From positions 388,886 to 452,885 of the forward strand of contig NZ_LMRA01000012.1 in the NCBI RefSeq assembly GCF_001424705.1: 64,000 nucleotides of DNA, given 5' to 3'. Origin of the DNA: Methylobacterium sp. Leaf465 (GTDB taxonomy: Bacteria > Pseudomonadota > Alphaproteobacteria > Rhizobiales > Beijerinckiaceae). Positions 45,681 through 55,000 of the stretch are shown here, one piece after another. Every line of letters starts with the position of its first letter. Positions within the stretch are counted from its first letter, which is position 1. The notes under the pieces were generated by a model. The model was not told the origin of the DNA. It saw only the letters and a program-made list of their open reading frames with translations, and searched no databases. Both the position numbers and the translations under genes were made by a program.

Positions 45681-47285
45681 TCAGCCGATCGCGACGGGCC
45701 CGTCGAGAACCGCCCGAACGCGGCGGACCAGGTCCGTCCGGCGGTAGGGCTTGTTCAGGAGATCGAACTCCGAACCCCCGGCATCGGTTCGCTCCAGGCT
45801 TGCCTCGGCGTAGCCCGTGGTGAGCAGGACCTTGAGGTCGGGCCGCCGGCGCTTGGCCTCGCGTCCCAGGGCGATGCCGTTCATGCCGCCCGGCATGATG
45901 AGGTCGGTGAAGAGCAGGTCGATGGCGTTCCCGCTCTCCAGCACTTCGAGGGCCTCGCGGCCGTTCTGCGCCATCAGGGTGCTGTAGCCGAAATCCCGCA
46001 GGATGGTGCGGGCGAGCTCGGCCACGTCCTCCCGGTCGTCGACGATGAGGATCGTCTCGGTGCCGGACCCCTCCTGGGGGCCGACAGCGGCCGGCGCCGC
46101 CTCGAACACCGCGGTCTCGGTGGCCGGAAAGGACAGGCGCACCACGGTCCCCGCCCCCAGGACGGATTCGATGCGGGCGGCGCCGCCCGATTGCTTGGCG
46201 AAGCCGTAGACCATCGACAGGCCGAGGCCGGTGCCCTTGCCCTCCTCCTTGGTGGTGAAGAACGGGTCCATGACCCGGGCCAGGACATGGGCCGGGATGC
46301 CGCTGCCGGTATCGCTCACGCTGATGGTGACGTAGCGGCCGGGGGCCAGGGGACCGTCGACCTCGCCGGTGATGACGTGGTTTTCGGTCCGCACCGTGAG
46401 GCGGCCGCCCTCCGGCATCGCGTCGCGCGCGTTGATGAAGACGTTGAGGAGGGCGACCTCGGCCTGGTTCGGGTCGACCCGGCAGTTCCAGAGGTCGGGG
46501 CTGAGGTCGAAGTCGAGGGAGACGGTCTCGCCGAGGGTCCGGCCGGCCATGTCGGCCATGCCCTGGACCAGGGCGTTCAGGTTCACCGAGCGGCCTTCGA
46601 GGCGCTGCTTGCGTGCGAAGGCCAGGAGTTGCTGCGTCAGGGTCGTGGCGCGCTCGGCGGCGGTGCGGATGTTGTCGGTGGCCCGGCGCAGGCGGTTGCG
46701 GTCGGCGCTCGGATCGTCGAGGCCGGCGCCCAGGATGTCGACGTAGCCGACGATCACCTGCAGCAGGTTGTTGAAGTCGTGCGCGATGCCGCCGGTGAGC
46801 TGGCCAAGCGCCTCCATCTTCTGGGCCTGGCCCAGGGCCTCCTCGGCGTCGCGCCGGCGCGAAACGTCCAGCTGCGAGGCGAAGAAGTACACCAGCGTTC
46901 CGCCCGCGTCGTAGATCGGCGAGACGAAGAGCGCATTCCAGAACGGCGTGCCGTCCTTGCGGTAGTTGACGATCTCGGTGGCGACGTTCTCGCGGGCCGC
47001 GATCGCCCGGGCGAGTTCGCGCACCGCCCCACGATCGGTGTCCGGCCCCTGGAGGAAGCGGCAGTTGCGGTCCAGCACCTCGTCGCGGCGGTAGCCGGTC
47101 ATCTCCAGGAAGGCGTCGTTGGTGAAGATGATCGGATTGTCGGGCAGGCGCGGGTCGCTCATCACCATCGGCATGCGCGAGGCGGCCACCGAGGCGAAGA
47201 AGAAGGCCGCTTCCGAGCTGATCGGGGATCGGATCGGGTCCTGCGCGAGCGCCCCGTTCGGCGGCATCTTGGGCGTGTCGATCAT
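45681..47285 (-). CDS. LOV-domain hybrid histidine kinase (blue-light sensor)
   Basis: The 534-residue protein has a LOV (PAS) domain at about residues 35-145, with the flavin-adduct cysteine Cys75 in the canonical [13 protein letters not shown] motif. A HisKA/HATPase kinase core follows (phosphoacceptor in [15 protein letters not shown] box [20 protein letters not shown]). A C-terminal receiver domain ends the protein (phosphoacceptor in [14 protein letters not shown], conserved lysine in [11 protein letters not shown]). No membrane span is present, so it senses blue light or redox in the cytoplasm via FMN. Start 47285 is chosen because the upstream residues are unconserved. No target regulator is adjacent. 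Confidence 0.92.
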   Translation of the reverse strand: MIDTPKMPPNGALAQDPIRSPISSEAAFFFASVAASRMPMVMSDPRLPDNPIIFTNDAFLEMTGYRRDEVLDRNCRFLQGPDTDRGAVRELARAIAARENVATEIVNYRKDGTPFWNALFVSPIYDAGGTLVYFFASQLDVSRRRDAEEALGQAQKMEALGQLTGGIAHDFNNLLQVIVGYVDILGAGLDDPSADRNRLRRATDNIRTAAERATTLTQQLLAFARKQRLEGRSVNLNALVQGMADMAGRTLGETVSLDFDLSPDLWNCRVDPNQAEVALLNVFINARDAMPEGGRLTVRTENHVITGEVDGPLAPGRYVTISVSDTGSGIPAHVLARVMDPFFTTKEEGKGTGLGLSMVYGFAKQSGGAARIESVLGAGTVVRLSFPATETAVFEAAPAAVGPQEGSGTETILIVDDREDVAELARTILRDFGYSTLMAQNGREALEVLESGNAIDLLFTDLIMPGGMNGIALGREAKRRRPDLKVLLTTGYAEASLERTDAGGSEFDLLNKPYRRTDLVRRVRAVLDGPVAIG

Positions 47286-47420
47286 CGTCGCGCTATCACA
47301 TCGGCGGGGCTTCGCAGGCGAGCCTGGCAGGTCGCCCCTTACACGGGTCAAACTCCCGGCGCCATCATCGTTCCCTGTGCCGGCCCAGGCATCTCACCGT
47401 CGGCATGACGATTCAGCGAG

Positions 47421-47454
47421 GACCCGCCGCGCGTCACGAGACGCGCGGCGGGTC
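47421..47454 (-). terminator. Strong hairpin terminator of glgX
   Basis: A 14-bp perfect stem (GACCCGCCGCGCGT / ACGCGCGGCGGGTC) with a 6-nt loop, 6 nt past the glgX stop on the minus strand. No T-tract follows. Confidence 0.75.
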
Positions 47455-47460
47455 GGAGGG

Positions 47461-49737
47461 TCAGCGCTGCTCGGTCTCGAAGCGGACGCTGTTGACGTTG
47501 GCCCGCTCGAAGGCCTGCATCACGTGCTGGTAGGAACGCTCCCCGTCGCTGGCCTCGACGCCCTCGATCTCCTCGGGCTTCAGGACAAACATCAGCATCG
47601 AGCGTCCGGTGACCTCGTAGGTCGCGCCGATCGGCTTGCTCACCACGTCCTGGCTGTCGGGCAGGTTCGTGTCGAGGAGCCGCGTCCAGCCGACGCCGCC
47701 CACCGATTCCGGCAGGGTGAACGACACGAGGTCGTGGTAGGCGTTGTAGAGCAGCAGCAGGGTGGCATCGCCGCCGCGCTGGTGGATGCCCGAGGCCTGG
47801 GCCCGGCCGTCGAGGAGCACCGCGATGGCGCGGGCATCGCCCTGCGTCCAGTTCTCCGGCGACATCTCCCCGCCGTCGGGACGCAGCCAGGTCACGTCCT
47901 TGACGCCGAACTCCTCGTCGTAGGCGCCCGTGAGGAATCGGCCGCGGGTGAGGATCGGGAGCGCCTCGCGCAGCAGGGTCAGGCGCTGCGTGAACTCGGC
48001 GAGATCCCGCTCCTCGGGCCCGACGGCCTCCCAGTCGAGCCAGGAGATCTCGTTGTCCTGGCAATAGGCGTTGTTGTTGCCGTTCTGGGTGCGGGCGAAC
48101 TCGTCGCCCGCGAGCAGCATCGGGGTACCGCGGGAGAGGAACAGCGTCGCCAGCATGTTGCGCATCTGGCGCAGGCGCACGGCGCGGATCTCCGGATCGT
48201 CCGTCGGTCCCTCGGCCCCGTAGTTGTTCGACAGGTTGTGCGAGTGTCCGTCGCGGTTGTCCTCGCCGTTCGCCAGGTTGTGCTTCTCGTTGTACGACAC
48301 GGTGTCGTTCAGCGTGAAGCCGTCATGGGCGGTCAGGAAGTTCACCGAAGCCCAGGGCTTGCGCCCGCGCTTGTTGAACTTGTCGGCCGAGCCGGTTAGC
48401 CGGGCGGCGAGATCGGGCAGCATGCCCTCGTCGCCGCGCCAATAGCCGCGCACGTCGTCGCGGAAGCGGTCGTTCCACTCGGCCCAGCCCGGCGGGAAGC
48501 CGCCGACCTGATAGCCGCCCGGGCCGCAATCCCAGGGCTCGGCGATGAGCTTGACGCCGTTCAGCACCGGGTCCTGCCGGCAGGTGTCGAGGAAGCCGCC
48601 GCCCTCGTCGAAGCCGTGCGGCTCGCGGCCCAGGATGGTGGCGAGGTCGAAGCGGAAGCCGTCCACCCGCATCTCGGTGGCCCAGTAGCGCAGGGAGTCG
48701 GTCACGAGCTGCAGCACCCGCGGGTGCGACAGGTTGAAGGTGTTCCCCGTGCCGGTGTCGTTGATGTAGTAGCGCGGCTCCTTGGGCATGAGCCGGTAGT
48801 AGGAGGCGTTGTCGACGCCCTTGTACGACAGCGTCGGACCCTTCTCGTTGCCCTCGGCGGTGTGGTTGTAGACCACGTCCAGGATCACCTCGAGGCCGGC
48901 GCCGTGCATGCGCGCCACCATCTCCTTGAACTCGGAGAAGGCGAAGTCCGGCACGGCGGCGTAGCGCCGGGCGGGGGTGAAGAACGAGATGGTGTTGTAG
49001 CCCCAGTAGTTCACCAGGTCCTTCTCCTGCAGGTAATCGTCCTGCACGAAGGCGTGGACCGGCAGAAGCTCCACCGAGGTGACGCCGAGGCTCTTGATGT
49101 AGTCGAGCACCGCCGGCGTGCCGAGGCCCGCATAGGTGCCGCGCAGCTTCTCCGGCACCGCCGGGTGGAGCTTGGTGAAGCCCTTCACGTGGGTCTCGTA
49201 GAAGATGGTCTTCTCCCACGGCACGTGCGGCTTGCGGTCCCGGCCCCAGGTGAAGGCCGGGTCGATGACGCGGGAGCGGCGGGTGAAGGGCGCGGAATCG
49301 CGGTCGTCGAAGGTCAGGTCGTCGCCGGTCTCCATCTGGTAGCCGAACAGGGCCGGGTTCCAGGTGATGGAGCCGACGAGCCCCTTGGCGTAGGGGTCGA
49401 TGAGCAGCTTGTTCGGGTTGAAGCGGTGCCCGGCCGTCGGCTCGTAGGGGCCGTGGACGCGGTAGCCGTAGATGGTGCCCGGGCGCGCGTCGGGCAGGTA
49501 GCCGTGCCAGATCTCGTCGGTGTACTCGGGCAGCTCGATCCGCTCGATCTCGTTCACGCCGTCATCGTCGAACAGGCAGAGCTCGACCTTGGTGGCGTGG
49601 GCCGAGAACAGGGCGAAGTTCACGCCCAGGCCGTCCCAGTTCGCGCCGAGCGGATAGGGCGAGCCTTCCTTGATGCGCGAACGTTTAGCGCGGCCCTGCG
49701 GGCTTGAGCGGTCCGCGGGATTCGTCGTGTCGGCCAT
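47461..49737 (-). CDS. glgX: Glycogen debranching enzyme GlgX
   Basis: The 758-residue GH13 isoamylase-type enzyme hydrolyses alpha-1,6 branch points of phosphorylase-limit glycogen. An N-terminal CBM48 region (GSPYPLGANWDGLGVNFALFSAHATKVELCLFD) precedes the TIM barrel. Catalytic motifs present are VILDVVYNHTAEG, VDGFRFDLA (nucleophile Asp), LIAEPWDCG (acid Glu) and TAHDGFTLND. A C-terminal all-beta domain ends near the stop. No other glycogen gene is adjacent, unlike the usual glgBXCA cluster. The start at 49737 fits family length. Confidence 0.95.
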   Translation of the reverse strand: MADTTNPADRSSPQGRAKRSRIKEGSPYPLGANWDGLGVNFALFSAHATKVELCLFDDDGVNEIERIELPEYTDEIWHGYLPDARPGTIYGYRVHGPYEPTAGHRFNPNKLLIDPYAKGLVGSITWNPALFGYQMETGDDLTFDDRDSAPFTRRSRVIDPAFTWGRDRKPHVPWEKTIFYETHVKGFTKLHPAVPEKLRGTYAGLGTPAVLDYIKSLGVTSVELLPVHAFVQDDYLQEKDLVNYWGYNTISFFTPARRYAAVPDFAFSEFKEMVARMHGAGLEVILDVVYNHTAEGNEKGPTLSYKGVDNASYYRLMPKEPRYYINDTGTGNTFNLSHPRVLQLVTDSLRYWATEMRVDGFRFDLATILGREPHGFDEGGGFLDTCRQDPVLNGVKLIAEPWDCGPGGYQVGGFPPGWAEWNDRFRDDVRGYWRGDEGMLPDLAARLTGSADKFNKRGRKPWASVNFLTAHDGFTLNDTVSYNEKHNLANGEDNRDGHSHNLSNNYGAEGPTDDPEIRAVRLRQMRNMLATLFLSRGTPMLLAGDEFARTQNGNNNAYCQDNEISWLDWEAVGPEERDLAEFTQRLTLLREALPILTRGRFLTGAYDEEFGVKDVTWLRPDGGEMSPENWTQGDARAIAVLLDGRAQASGIHQRGGDATLLLLYNAYHDLVSFTLPESVGGVGWTRLLDTNLPDSQDVVSKPIGATYEVTGRSMLMFVLKPEEIEGVEASDGERSYQHVMQAFERANVNSVRFETEQR

Positions 49738-49995
49738 GTTCGCTCCGGGCGGTATCGGTGGGTGCGTCGAGACAGGGCGCTGCGCGACGCCCCGTCCTGG
49801 AAACCTGGACAGGAACGCTCACGCTTCGCCGGAAGGTCCGCCACGGGGCAAATCTTTTTGCAGCGCACGGCGCGGTGCCCCGCAGCCGCTTCCACGGCGC
49901 GAGCGGTTGCTGCAAGACTACGAACGGCAAGACTGGGAACACCAAGACTGCGAACACGGCGCGGCGGGGGCCGCCCGGGGCAAGGAGACCGGCGC

Positions 49996-50757
49996 ATGAC
50001 AGATCAGCCCTACGGCCTGCAGGCGATCGCCGATCGCTACCGGGTCAGCCTCGACGCCGTGCGCCACCTCGTCCAGGCGCTCGAAGCGGGCCACGGCCGG
50101 ATGGCGCAGTTCAACCATCCCGAGCTCGGCGGCTTCGGCCAATGGTCGGGCTCGGGCATGACCATGATCGGCGACATGTTCAACGCCGAGCTCAAGGCCC
50201 GGGTGGACGCCCTCTGCACCGCCCTCGCCGCCGCGCTGCCGGCGGGCGTCTGGTCGGAGGTGCCGCGCGGCGCCGGGGCGCCCTGGCCTCCCGAATGGGG
50301 GGCACCGGCCACCGCCGGATCGCAGAACGGGATGCGCTACGCCTATTTCCCGGTCCAGCGGCGTCTCGTGGTCGAATCGGAGGGGCGGGCCGCGATCTAC
50401 GACACCGCCGATCACGCCATCAGCGGCGTCTCGCAGCAGCAGGGCAGCGCGACGAGCCTGCGCTTCTCCGGCCCCGGCGGCCCCGTGGACCTCGCCAGCC
50501 TGAAGCGCCTCGACGAGGCCGAGCGCGGCGAGGCCCGCCCCTTCGCTCCCGAACCCTTCGCCCCCGAACCTTTCGCGCCCGAACCCTTCGAGGCCGGTCA
50601 TCCGGGCGCCGAGGCGTCGCATCCGGGCAGCGCCGGGCCGGTGGGCGGCAGCGACGTGCTCTCGACGATCGAGCGCCTGTCGGAGATGCGCCGCAAGGGC
50701 ATCCTCACGGAGGGCGAGTTCACCGCCAAGAAGGCCGAGCTGCTCGCGCGCCTCTGA
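49996..50757 (+). CDS. SHOCT-domain protein
   Basis: The 253-residue protein has an N-terminal segment (YGLQAIADRYRVSLDAVRHLVQALEAGHGRMAQFNHPELGGFGQWSGSGMTMIGDMFN) that I recognise only as a recurrent SHOCT-associated module. A proline-rich linker carries a tandem repeat of the unit FAPEP (FAPEPFAPEPFAPEPF, about residues 180-195). The C-terminal SHOCT domain reads LSEMRRKGILTEGEFTAKKAELLARL. SHOCT domains are short oligomerisation modules. It is 110 nt before the radical SAM gene. No catalytic motif is visible. ATG 49996 follows AAGGAGACC. Confidence 0.8.
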   Translation: MTDQPYGLQAIADRYRVSLDAVRHLVQALEAGHGRMAQFNHPELGGFGQWSGSGMTMIGDMFNAELKARVDALCTALAAALPAGVWSEVPRGAGAPWPPEWGAPATAGSQNGMRYAYFPVQRRLVVESEGRAAIYDTADHAISGVSQQQGSATSLRFSGPGGPVDLASLKRLDEAERGEARPFAPEPFAPEPFAPEPFEAGHPGAEASHPGSAGPVGGSDVLSTIERLSEMRRKGILTEGEFTAKKAELLARL

Positions 50758-50866
50758 TCGCCCGGCTCCGAACGACGCGGGCCGGATCGCCCGGGGGCCG
50801 GCTGCGTTGGCCCGGAACCGGTGCCGCGCGCAGGACGCGGATCGCGGCAGAGATTCCGCAAGGCTG

Positions 50867-51934
50867 ATGGCTCGACCCCGCGACCTCCTCGACGTCACGA
50901 CGATCTATCACGAGCCCGCCGTGCCGGATTACCCGCGCGGGCGGGAAATCCTGGACCGGTTTCCGGAGGCCGAACGCATCGTCGTCCCCTCGCACTGGAA
51001 CATCCCGAGTCTGCACGGCAATGCCGGCTCGGTGGAGGATTGGGTGCGGATCAAGCGCTCCACCCTGGTGCTGGGGGTGAAGAAGGGCCTCGCCATGCGG
51101 CCGAACGGGCGCAGCGCCCACTTCATCGCTCCTTCGACCTCCAACGGCTGCGCCATGGCCTGCGCCTACTGCTACGTGCCCCGGCGCAAGGGCTTCGCCA
51201 ATCCGATCTCGCTCTTCGTCAACGTCGAGGCCGTGGCCGCCGCCATCGCGCGCCACGCCGCCCGCCAGGGGCACCTATCCGAGCCCGACACGATCGATCC
51301 CGCCCTCTGGGTCTACGACCTCGGCGAGAACGGCGACCTCTCGGTGGACGCCATGGTGAGCGAGACGGTGCGGGATCTCGTGGCGCTCTTCCGGGACATC
51401 CCCAACGCCAAGGCGTCCTTCGCCACCAAGGCGGTGAACCGCGATCTCCTGGCCTACGACCCCCAGGGCAAGACCCGGATCCGCTTCTCGCTCATGCCCG
51501 AGCGCATCGCCCGCATCGTCGACGTGCGGACGGCACCGATCCCCGAGCGCATCGCCGCCATCGACGACTTCGTCGCCGCCGGTTACGAGGTCCACGTCAA
51601 CTTCTCGCCGGTCATCCTCTACGAGGGCTGGGAGGCCGACTGGTCGGCCCTGTTCGCCGCCATCGACGGCGCGATCGGGCCGGCGGCCCGGGCACAGCTC
51701 AAGGCGGAGATCATCCTGCTGACCCACAACGCCGACCTGCATGCGGTCAATCTCGGCTGGCACCCCAAGGCCGAGGACCTGCTCTGGCGACCGGACATCC
51801 AGGAGGCGAAGGTCTCCGAGGGCGGCGGCGCCAACCTGCGCTACCGCACCGGCTGGAAGGGTCAGTGGCTCGCCCGCTTCAAGGCCCTGCTCGCCGAGCG
51901 CATGCCCTACTGTACGGTGCGGTACGCGTTCTGA
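50867..51934 (+). CDS. Radical SAM protein of the spore photoproduct lyase (SPL) family
   Basis: The 355-residue protein has the radical SAM cluster motif Cys95-x3-Cys99-x2-Cys102 (CAMACAYC), an upstream KRSTLVLGVKKGLAMRPNGRSAHFIAPSTSNG and downstream strands (ASFATKAVNRDLL, IRFSLMPERIARIVD) typical of SPL-family proteins. Spore photolyase repairs the thymine spore photoproduct, but this organism does not sporulate, so an alternative substrate, perhaps another UV lesion, is likely. ATG 50867 is chosen over 50807 because upstream residues are unconserved. A GC-rich hairpin shared with the convergent MBL gene follows. Confidence 0.88.
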   Translation: MARPRDLLDVTTIYHEPAVPDYPRGREILDRFPEAERIVVPSHWNIPSLHGNAGSVEDWVRIKRSTLVLGVKKGLAMRPNGRSAHFIAPSTSNGCAMACAYCYVPRRKGFANPISLFVNVEAVAAAIARHAARQGHLSEPDTIDPALWVYDLGENGDLSVDAMVSETVRDLVALFRDIPNAKASFATKAVNRDLLAYDPQGKTRIRFSLMPERIARIVDVRTAPIPERIAAIDDFVAAGYEVHVNFSPVILYEGWEADWSALFAAIDGAIGPAARAQLKAEIILLTHNADLHAVNLGWHPKAEDLLWRPDIQEAKVSEGGGANLRYRTGWKGQWLARFKALLAERMPYCTVRYAF

Positions 51935-51969
51935 GGGGGCCGGCGGCCCGGCCACCGTCCGCCGCCCCC
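51935..51969. terminator. Shared bidirectional hairpin between convergent genes
   Basis: Left GGGGGCCGGCGG pairs with right CCGCCGCCCCC with one bulged C; the loop is about 12 nt. It starts at the SPL gene stop and ends about 20 nt before the MBL gene stop, so it could serve both. Confidence 0.5.
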
Positions 51970-51988
51970 GCTGGCGTGCCGCTCCGCC

Positions 51989-52867
51989 TCAGCCCCAGAC
52001 CATCTCGCCCGTGGCGACCTTGGCGCCGATGTCGAGGGCGATGTCCATGCCGAGGCCCGGGAAGCGGGTCAGCATCGCGGCCTTCAGCGCGGCGGCATCC
52101 CCGCCCGCCGCGAGGGCCTCCTCGAAGGCCAGGAGGTAGCTTCGGGTGAAGGCGAGGGCCGAGCCGTCGGTGGCGGCCTCGACCGCCAGATGGCCCGGCA
52201 CGACGACGGACGGCGCACGCGCGGCGATCCGGTCGAGTTCGGCGATCCAGGCGGCGCGGGCCTTCGGGCTCGGCGTGTCGGCGGTCCAGACGTGGACGCC
52301 GGAGAAGATCAGGACTCCGCCGAACACCGCGTTCAGGGCCGGGACGAACAGGGTGCGGCGGTTGGGCAGGCCCATGGCGGGCACGATCTCGACGGTCTCT
52401 CCATCGACCGACAGGGCAGCGCCGTCGAAGGGCGTGGGCATGACCACGTCGGCCCGCGTCCCCGGACCCTCGGCCCCCAGCTGCGGGCCCCAGGCGGCGA
52501 TCTTCGCATCGACCGTGTGGGCGATGGCCGACACGGTGGCGGGGGCAGCGAGCACCTTGGCCTCCGGAAAGGCCTCGCAGAGGGGTTTCAGCCCGAAGTA
52601 ATAGTCCGGGTCCGACTGGCTGACATAGATGGTCGTGAGGCGCTTGCCCGTCGCTGCGATCGCCGCCGCGACGGCTCGACCGTCGGAGAAGGTGAAGCCG
52701 CCGTCGATCAGGATCGCTTCGGTCGGCCCCTCGATCAGCACCGGGGCGCGGAAGAACCCCTTCGGGCCGGCGGGAAAGTGCGTCCAGGCGAGCCCGGGTC
52801 CGGCCAGCCCGGTCAGCGGCATCGCGATGGTCGAGCCAAGCCCGGCCTGCATCGGCGTTTCCTCCAT
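51989..52867 (-). CDS. Metallo-beta-lactamase fold protein with degenerate metal site
   Basis: The 292-residue protein has the MBL fold (PVLIEGPTEAILIDGGFTFSDG near the start, VVVPGHLAVE later). The metal-binding HxHxDH motif reads Q-S-D-P-D-Y (VSQSDPDYYFGL). The first, second and last histidines are replaced and only the aspartate remains. The normally conserved second-shell histidine region also differs (MGLPNRRTLF). A canonical dinuclear hydrolase is therefore unlikely; ligand binding or a different metal site is possible. Its start overlaps the stop of the upstream DsbA-like gene by one base (TGATG), so the two are co-expressed. Confidence 0.8.
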   Translation of the reverse strand: MEETPMQAGLGSTIAMPLTGLAGPGLAWTHFPAGPKGFFRAPVLIEGPTEAILIDGGFTFSDGRAVAAAIAATGKRLTTIYVSQSDPDYYFGLKPLCEAFPEAKVLAAPATVSAIAHTVDAKIAAWGPQLGAEGPGTRADVVMPTPFDGAALSVDGETVEIVPAMGLPNRRTLFVPALNAVFGGVLIFSGVHVWTADTPSPKARAAWIAELDRIAARAPSVVVPGHLAVEAATDGSALAFTRSYLLAFEEALAAGGDAAALKAAMLTRFPGLGMDIALDIGAKVATGEMVWG

Positions 52868-53514
52868 CAAAGTGTTTCTCCCGATCCGGCGCGAAGCTCG
52901 GCCGCCAATCTGTCCCGGTCGCCGAAGAGGATGCCGCTCGGCAGGCGTCGGGCGCCTTCCTCGTCCGCGAGGACGAGGGCGGGGACGCCCCGGGCCCCGA
53001 ACCGGGCCGCCATCCGGACGGCGGCCTCGATCCGATGCCGGGTCGCCTTGCGCAGTTCGGGGTCGGGCTCCTCCAGCCGGCCGGCGGCCTCCGCGAAGCC
53101 GGCGCCGGCGAGCACGTCCGCAACCACGGTGCGATCCGCGGTGTCCCGGCCCGCGACGTAGCGGGCCTTCTGGAGCGCCTGCAGGCCTTCGAACTCCCGG
53201 CCGGGCCGGGTCAGTCCGATCGCGACGAGGCCGAGGGTGGCGGAGGCCGAATCGAAGGCGGCGCCGGGCGTCCGGAAGATCAGGGCGCGATAGGCGTCGC
53301 TGAACGGTTGCCCCGTCTGGTCCGCGATGCGCTGGTCGTTCTGCCAGACATAGTCCGCGAAGGCGGGATCCATGGGCTGGCCGCCCTCGCCCGCGAACAG
53401 GCCCGTGGGCGCGAGGTCCAGCGCGACCGCCCCCGACTGGGCGATCCAGGCCAACGCGGGAGCGGCCCCGTAGCACCAGCCGCACAAGGGATCGAACAGA
53501 AAGGTCAACCGCAT
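52867..53514 (-). CDS. DsbA-family (FrnE-like) thioredoxin-fold protein
   Basis: The 215-residue protein starts with the thioredoxin-fold motif FDPLCGWCYG (CGWC at residues 11-14), as in the DsbA/FrnE/2-hydroxychromene isomerase group. It ends with the cis-proline loop GVPALVLADEEG and a C-terminal helix. No signal peptide precedes the motif, so it is predicted cytoplasmic, unlike DsbA itself. It overlaps the MBL-fold gene by one base. A palindrome TCTGAATT-N9-AATTCAGA lies about 40 nt upstream of its start. Confidence 0.85.
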   Translation of the reverse strand: MRLTFLFDPLCGWCYGAAPALAWIAQSGAVALDLAPTGLFAGEGGQPMDPAFADYVWQNDQRIADQTGQPFSDAYRALIFRTPGAAFDSASATLGLVAIGLTRPGREFEGLQALQKARYVAGRDTADRTVVADVLAGAGFAEAAGRLEEPDPELRKATRHRIEAAVRMAARFGARGVPALVLADEEGARRLPSGILFGDRDRLAAELRAGSGETL

Positions 53515-53554
53515 GGACCTGGACCTGCTTTGTGGCTGCGCACGCCGCGACTCG

Positions 53555-53579
53555 TCTGAATTAACCGACAAAATTCAGA
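53555..53579 (-). promoter_or_regulatory. Palindromic operator candidate upstream of the DsbA-like gene
   Basis: Perfect 8-bp inverted repeat TCTGAATT/AATTCAGA with a 9-nt centre, 41 nt before the start codon at 53514. The spacing and AT-rich arms in a GC-rich genome fit a repressor operator. The rest of 53580-54017 contains no supported gene. Confidence 0.4.
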
Positions 53580-54017
53580 TGAGGCGTCATTTAGCGCCAG
53601 ACTTTCAGCAAGACGAGTCCAATTTTTGGACTGGGTCGCCCGACCCCTGCGCGGCGGCCCGGTCTGCGGATTCACCGAACCGGGGCCGGCGGCGCCACGG
53701 ATGTCCCGACGCCCGCCTAAACTCAGCGCAGAGCGCGCCGATCAGGTCCTCACCGCAGCGCTCGCCGGCCCTATGCAGGATACCGTGGCCGGCGGTGGGG
53801 GCGAGGATGACGATGGTGCCGCCCGCGAACACAGCCGGGCGACGACAACGACGCGACGATGCGCGGGGCTGCCGAGCCTGTAAGACAGACGGCGGGGCGC
53901 GCCGTCAGTCTTGGGAGGGTGGGTGAAGCCCTGTCATTTCGAACAGGACGAAAGCCTTGGCGATGCGCGGAGAACGCTGGGCGTTCTCGCACGAGCCGAA
54001 TGTCGGACGTCAGGATC

Positions 54018-54107
54018 TGGCGGAGGGAGCGGGATTCGAACCCGCGATACCGTTTCCGGTATACACACTTTCCAGGCGTGCGCCTTCAACCACTCGGCCA
54101 CCCCTCC
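54018..54107 (-). tRNA. tRNA-Ser (anticodon GGA), CCA encoded
   Basis: On the minus strand the sequence begins GGAGGGGTGGCCGAGTGG and ends in GGTTCGAATCCCGC and CCCTCCGCCA. The acceptor stem pairs GGAGGGG with the 3' strand. The anticodon loop CTGGAAA gives anticodon GGA (plus-strand 54071-54073). A long variable arm is present, as in class II tRNA-Ser. The 3' CCA is genomically encoded (54018-54020). No phage or integrase adjoins it. Confidence 0.95.
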
Positions 54108-54346
54108 GGTCCCGTCGCCGCGTCTCGCAGCCGCCGGGGCGGCCGGGCTTCGCGATCGCGCCGGGAGGCGTCCTGTACAAGCCGCATGGACGGCGTGCAA
54201 GCCTCGGAACGGCAAAGCTGACGATTCCCGTGCGATTTCCCCCCCCGAGGGTACCCGCCCCTCGGGGGTCGCGGCGCTGCGTTCTCAGATTCGCCGCTTT
54301 TGCAGCCGATGCGCGCAGGGCCAGGCTTCGGGAGTCGTGCTCCGCC

Positions 54347-55000
54347 GTGATCCGCTTCGACAACGTGACCAAGGTCTACCGGACGGACGGGCATCGCCGG
54401 ACGATCCTGGAGCGCGTCTCCTTCACCCTGAAGCCGGGCACCAGCTACGGCATCCTGGGGATCAACGGCGCCGGCAAGTCGACCTCCCTGCGCCTCCTGG
54501 CCGGCACCGAGATGCCCACGAAGGGCCGCGTGGTCCGCACCACGCGCGTGTCCTGGCCCTTGGGCTTCGCCGGCGGCTTCCACCCGGCCATGACCGGGCG
54601 CGACAACATCATCTTCGTGGCGCGCATCTACGGCGAGGACCCGCGCAAGGTGCTGGAGTTCGTGGAGGATTTCTCGGAGCTCGGCAGCTACCTCGACGTG
54701 CCGATCCGGACCTACTCGTCCGGCATGGGCTCGCGCCTCGCTTTCGGCATGAGCATGGCCATCCCGTTCGACTGCTACCTCATCGACGAGGTCACGGCGG
54801 TGGGCGATGCCCGCTTCCAGAAGCGCTGCGAGGAGGCCTTCGCGGCGCGCCGGGAGAATGCCGACGTGATCATGGTCTCCCACGGCATGGACACCCTGCG
54901 CACCTGGTGCCAGCAGGGCATCGTCATCATCAACGGGCGGGCGATCGTCTACGAGAGCATCGACGACGCCATCGAGGTCTATCGCCGCCTGAACGCCTGA
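54347..55000 (+). CDS. Polysaccharide-export ABC transporter ATPase (KpsT/Wzt-like)
   Basis: The 217-residue ATPase has Walker A GINGAGKST, an ABC signature in TYSSGMGSRLAFGMS, Walker B YLIDEVTAVGD and the H-loop in MVSHGMDTL. IRFDNVTKVYRTDGHRRTILERVSFTLKPG at the start and length near 219 match KpsT/CtrD/BexA, which energise group 2 capsular polysaccharide export. GTG 54347 is chosen as it gives the family N-terminus; no ATG is available nearby. The permease partner (KpsM) is not in this window. The KpsE-like gene follows 100 nt later. Confidence 0.9.
   Translation: MIRFDNVTKVYRTDGHRRTILERVSFTLKPGTSYGILGINGAGKSTSLRLLAGTEMPTKGRVVRTTRVSWPLGFAGGFHPAMTGRDNIIFVARIYGEDPRKVLEFVEDFSELGSYLDVPIRTYSSGMGSRLAFGMSMAIPFDCYLIDEVTAVGDARFQKRCEEAFAARRENADVIMVSHGMDTLRTWCQQGIVIINGRAIVYESIDDAIEVYRRLNA

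Noticed and set aside
53605..53883. Short frames on both strands upstream of the tRNA
   Set aside because: Low-complexity translations with no start signal and no similarity.
54018..54107. tRNA-Ser as an integration site
   Set aside because: No integrase, direct repeat or AT-rich insert adjoins it.
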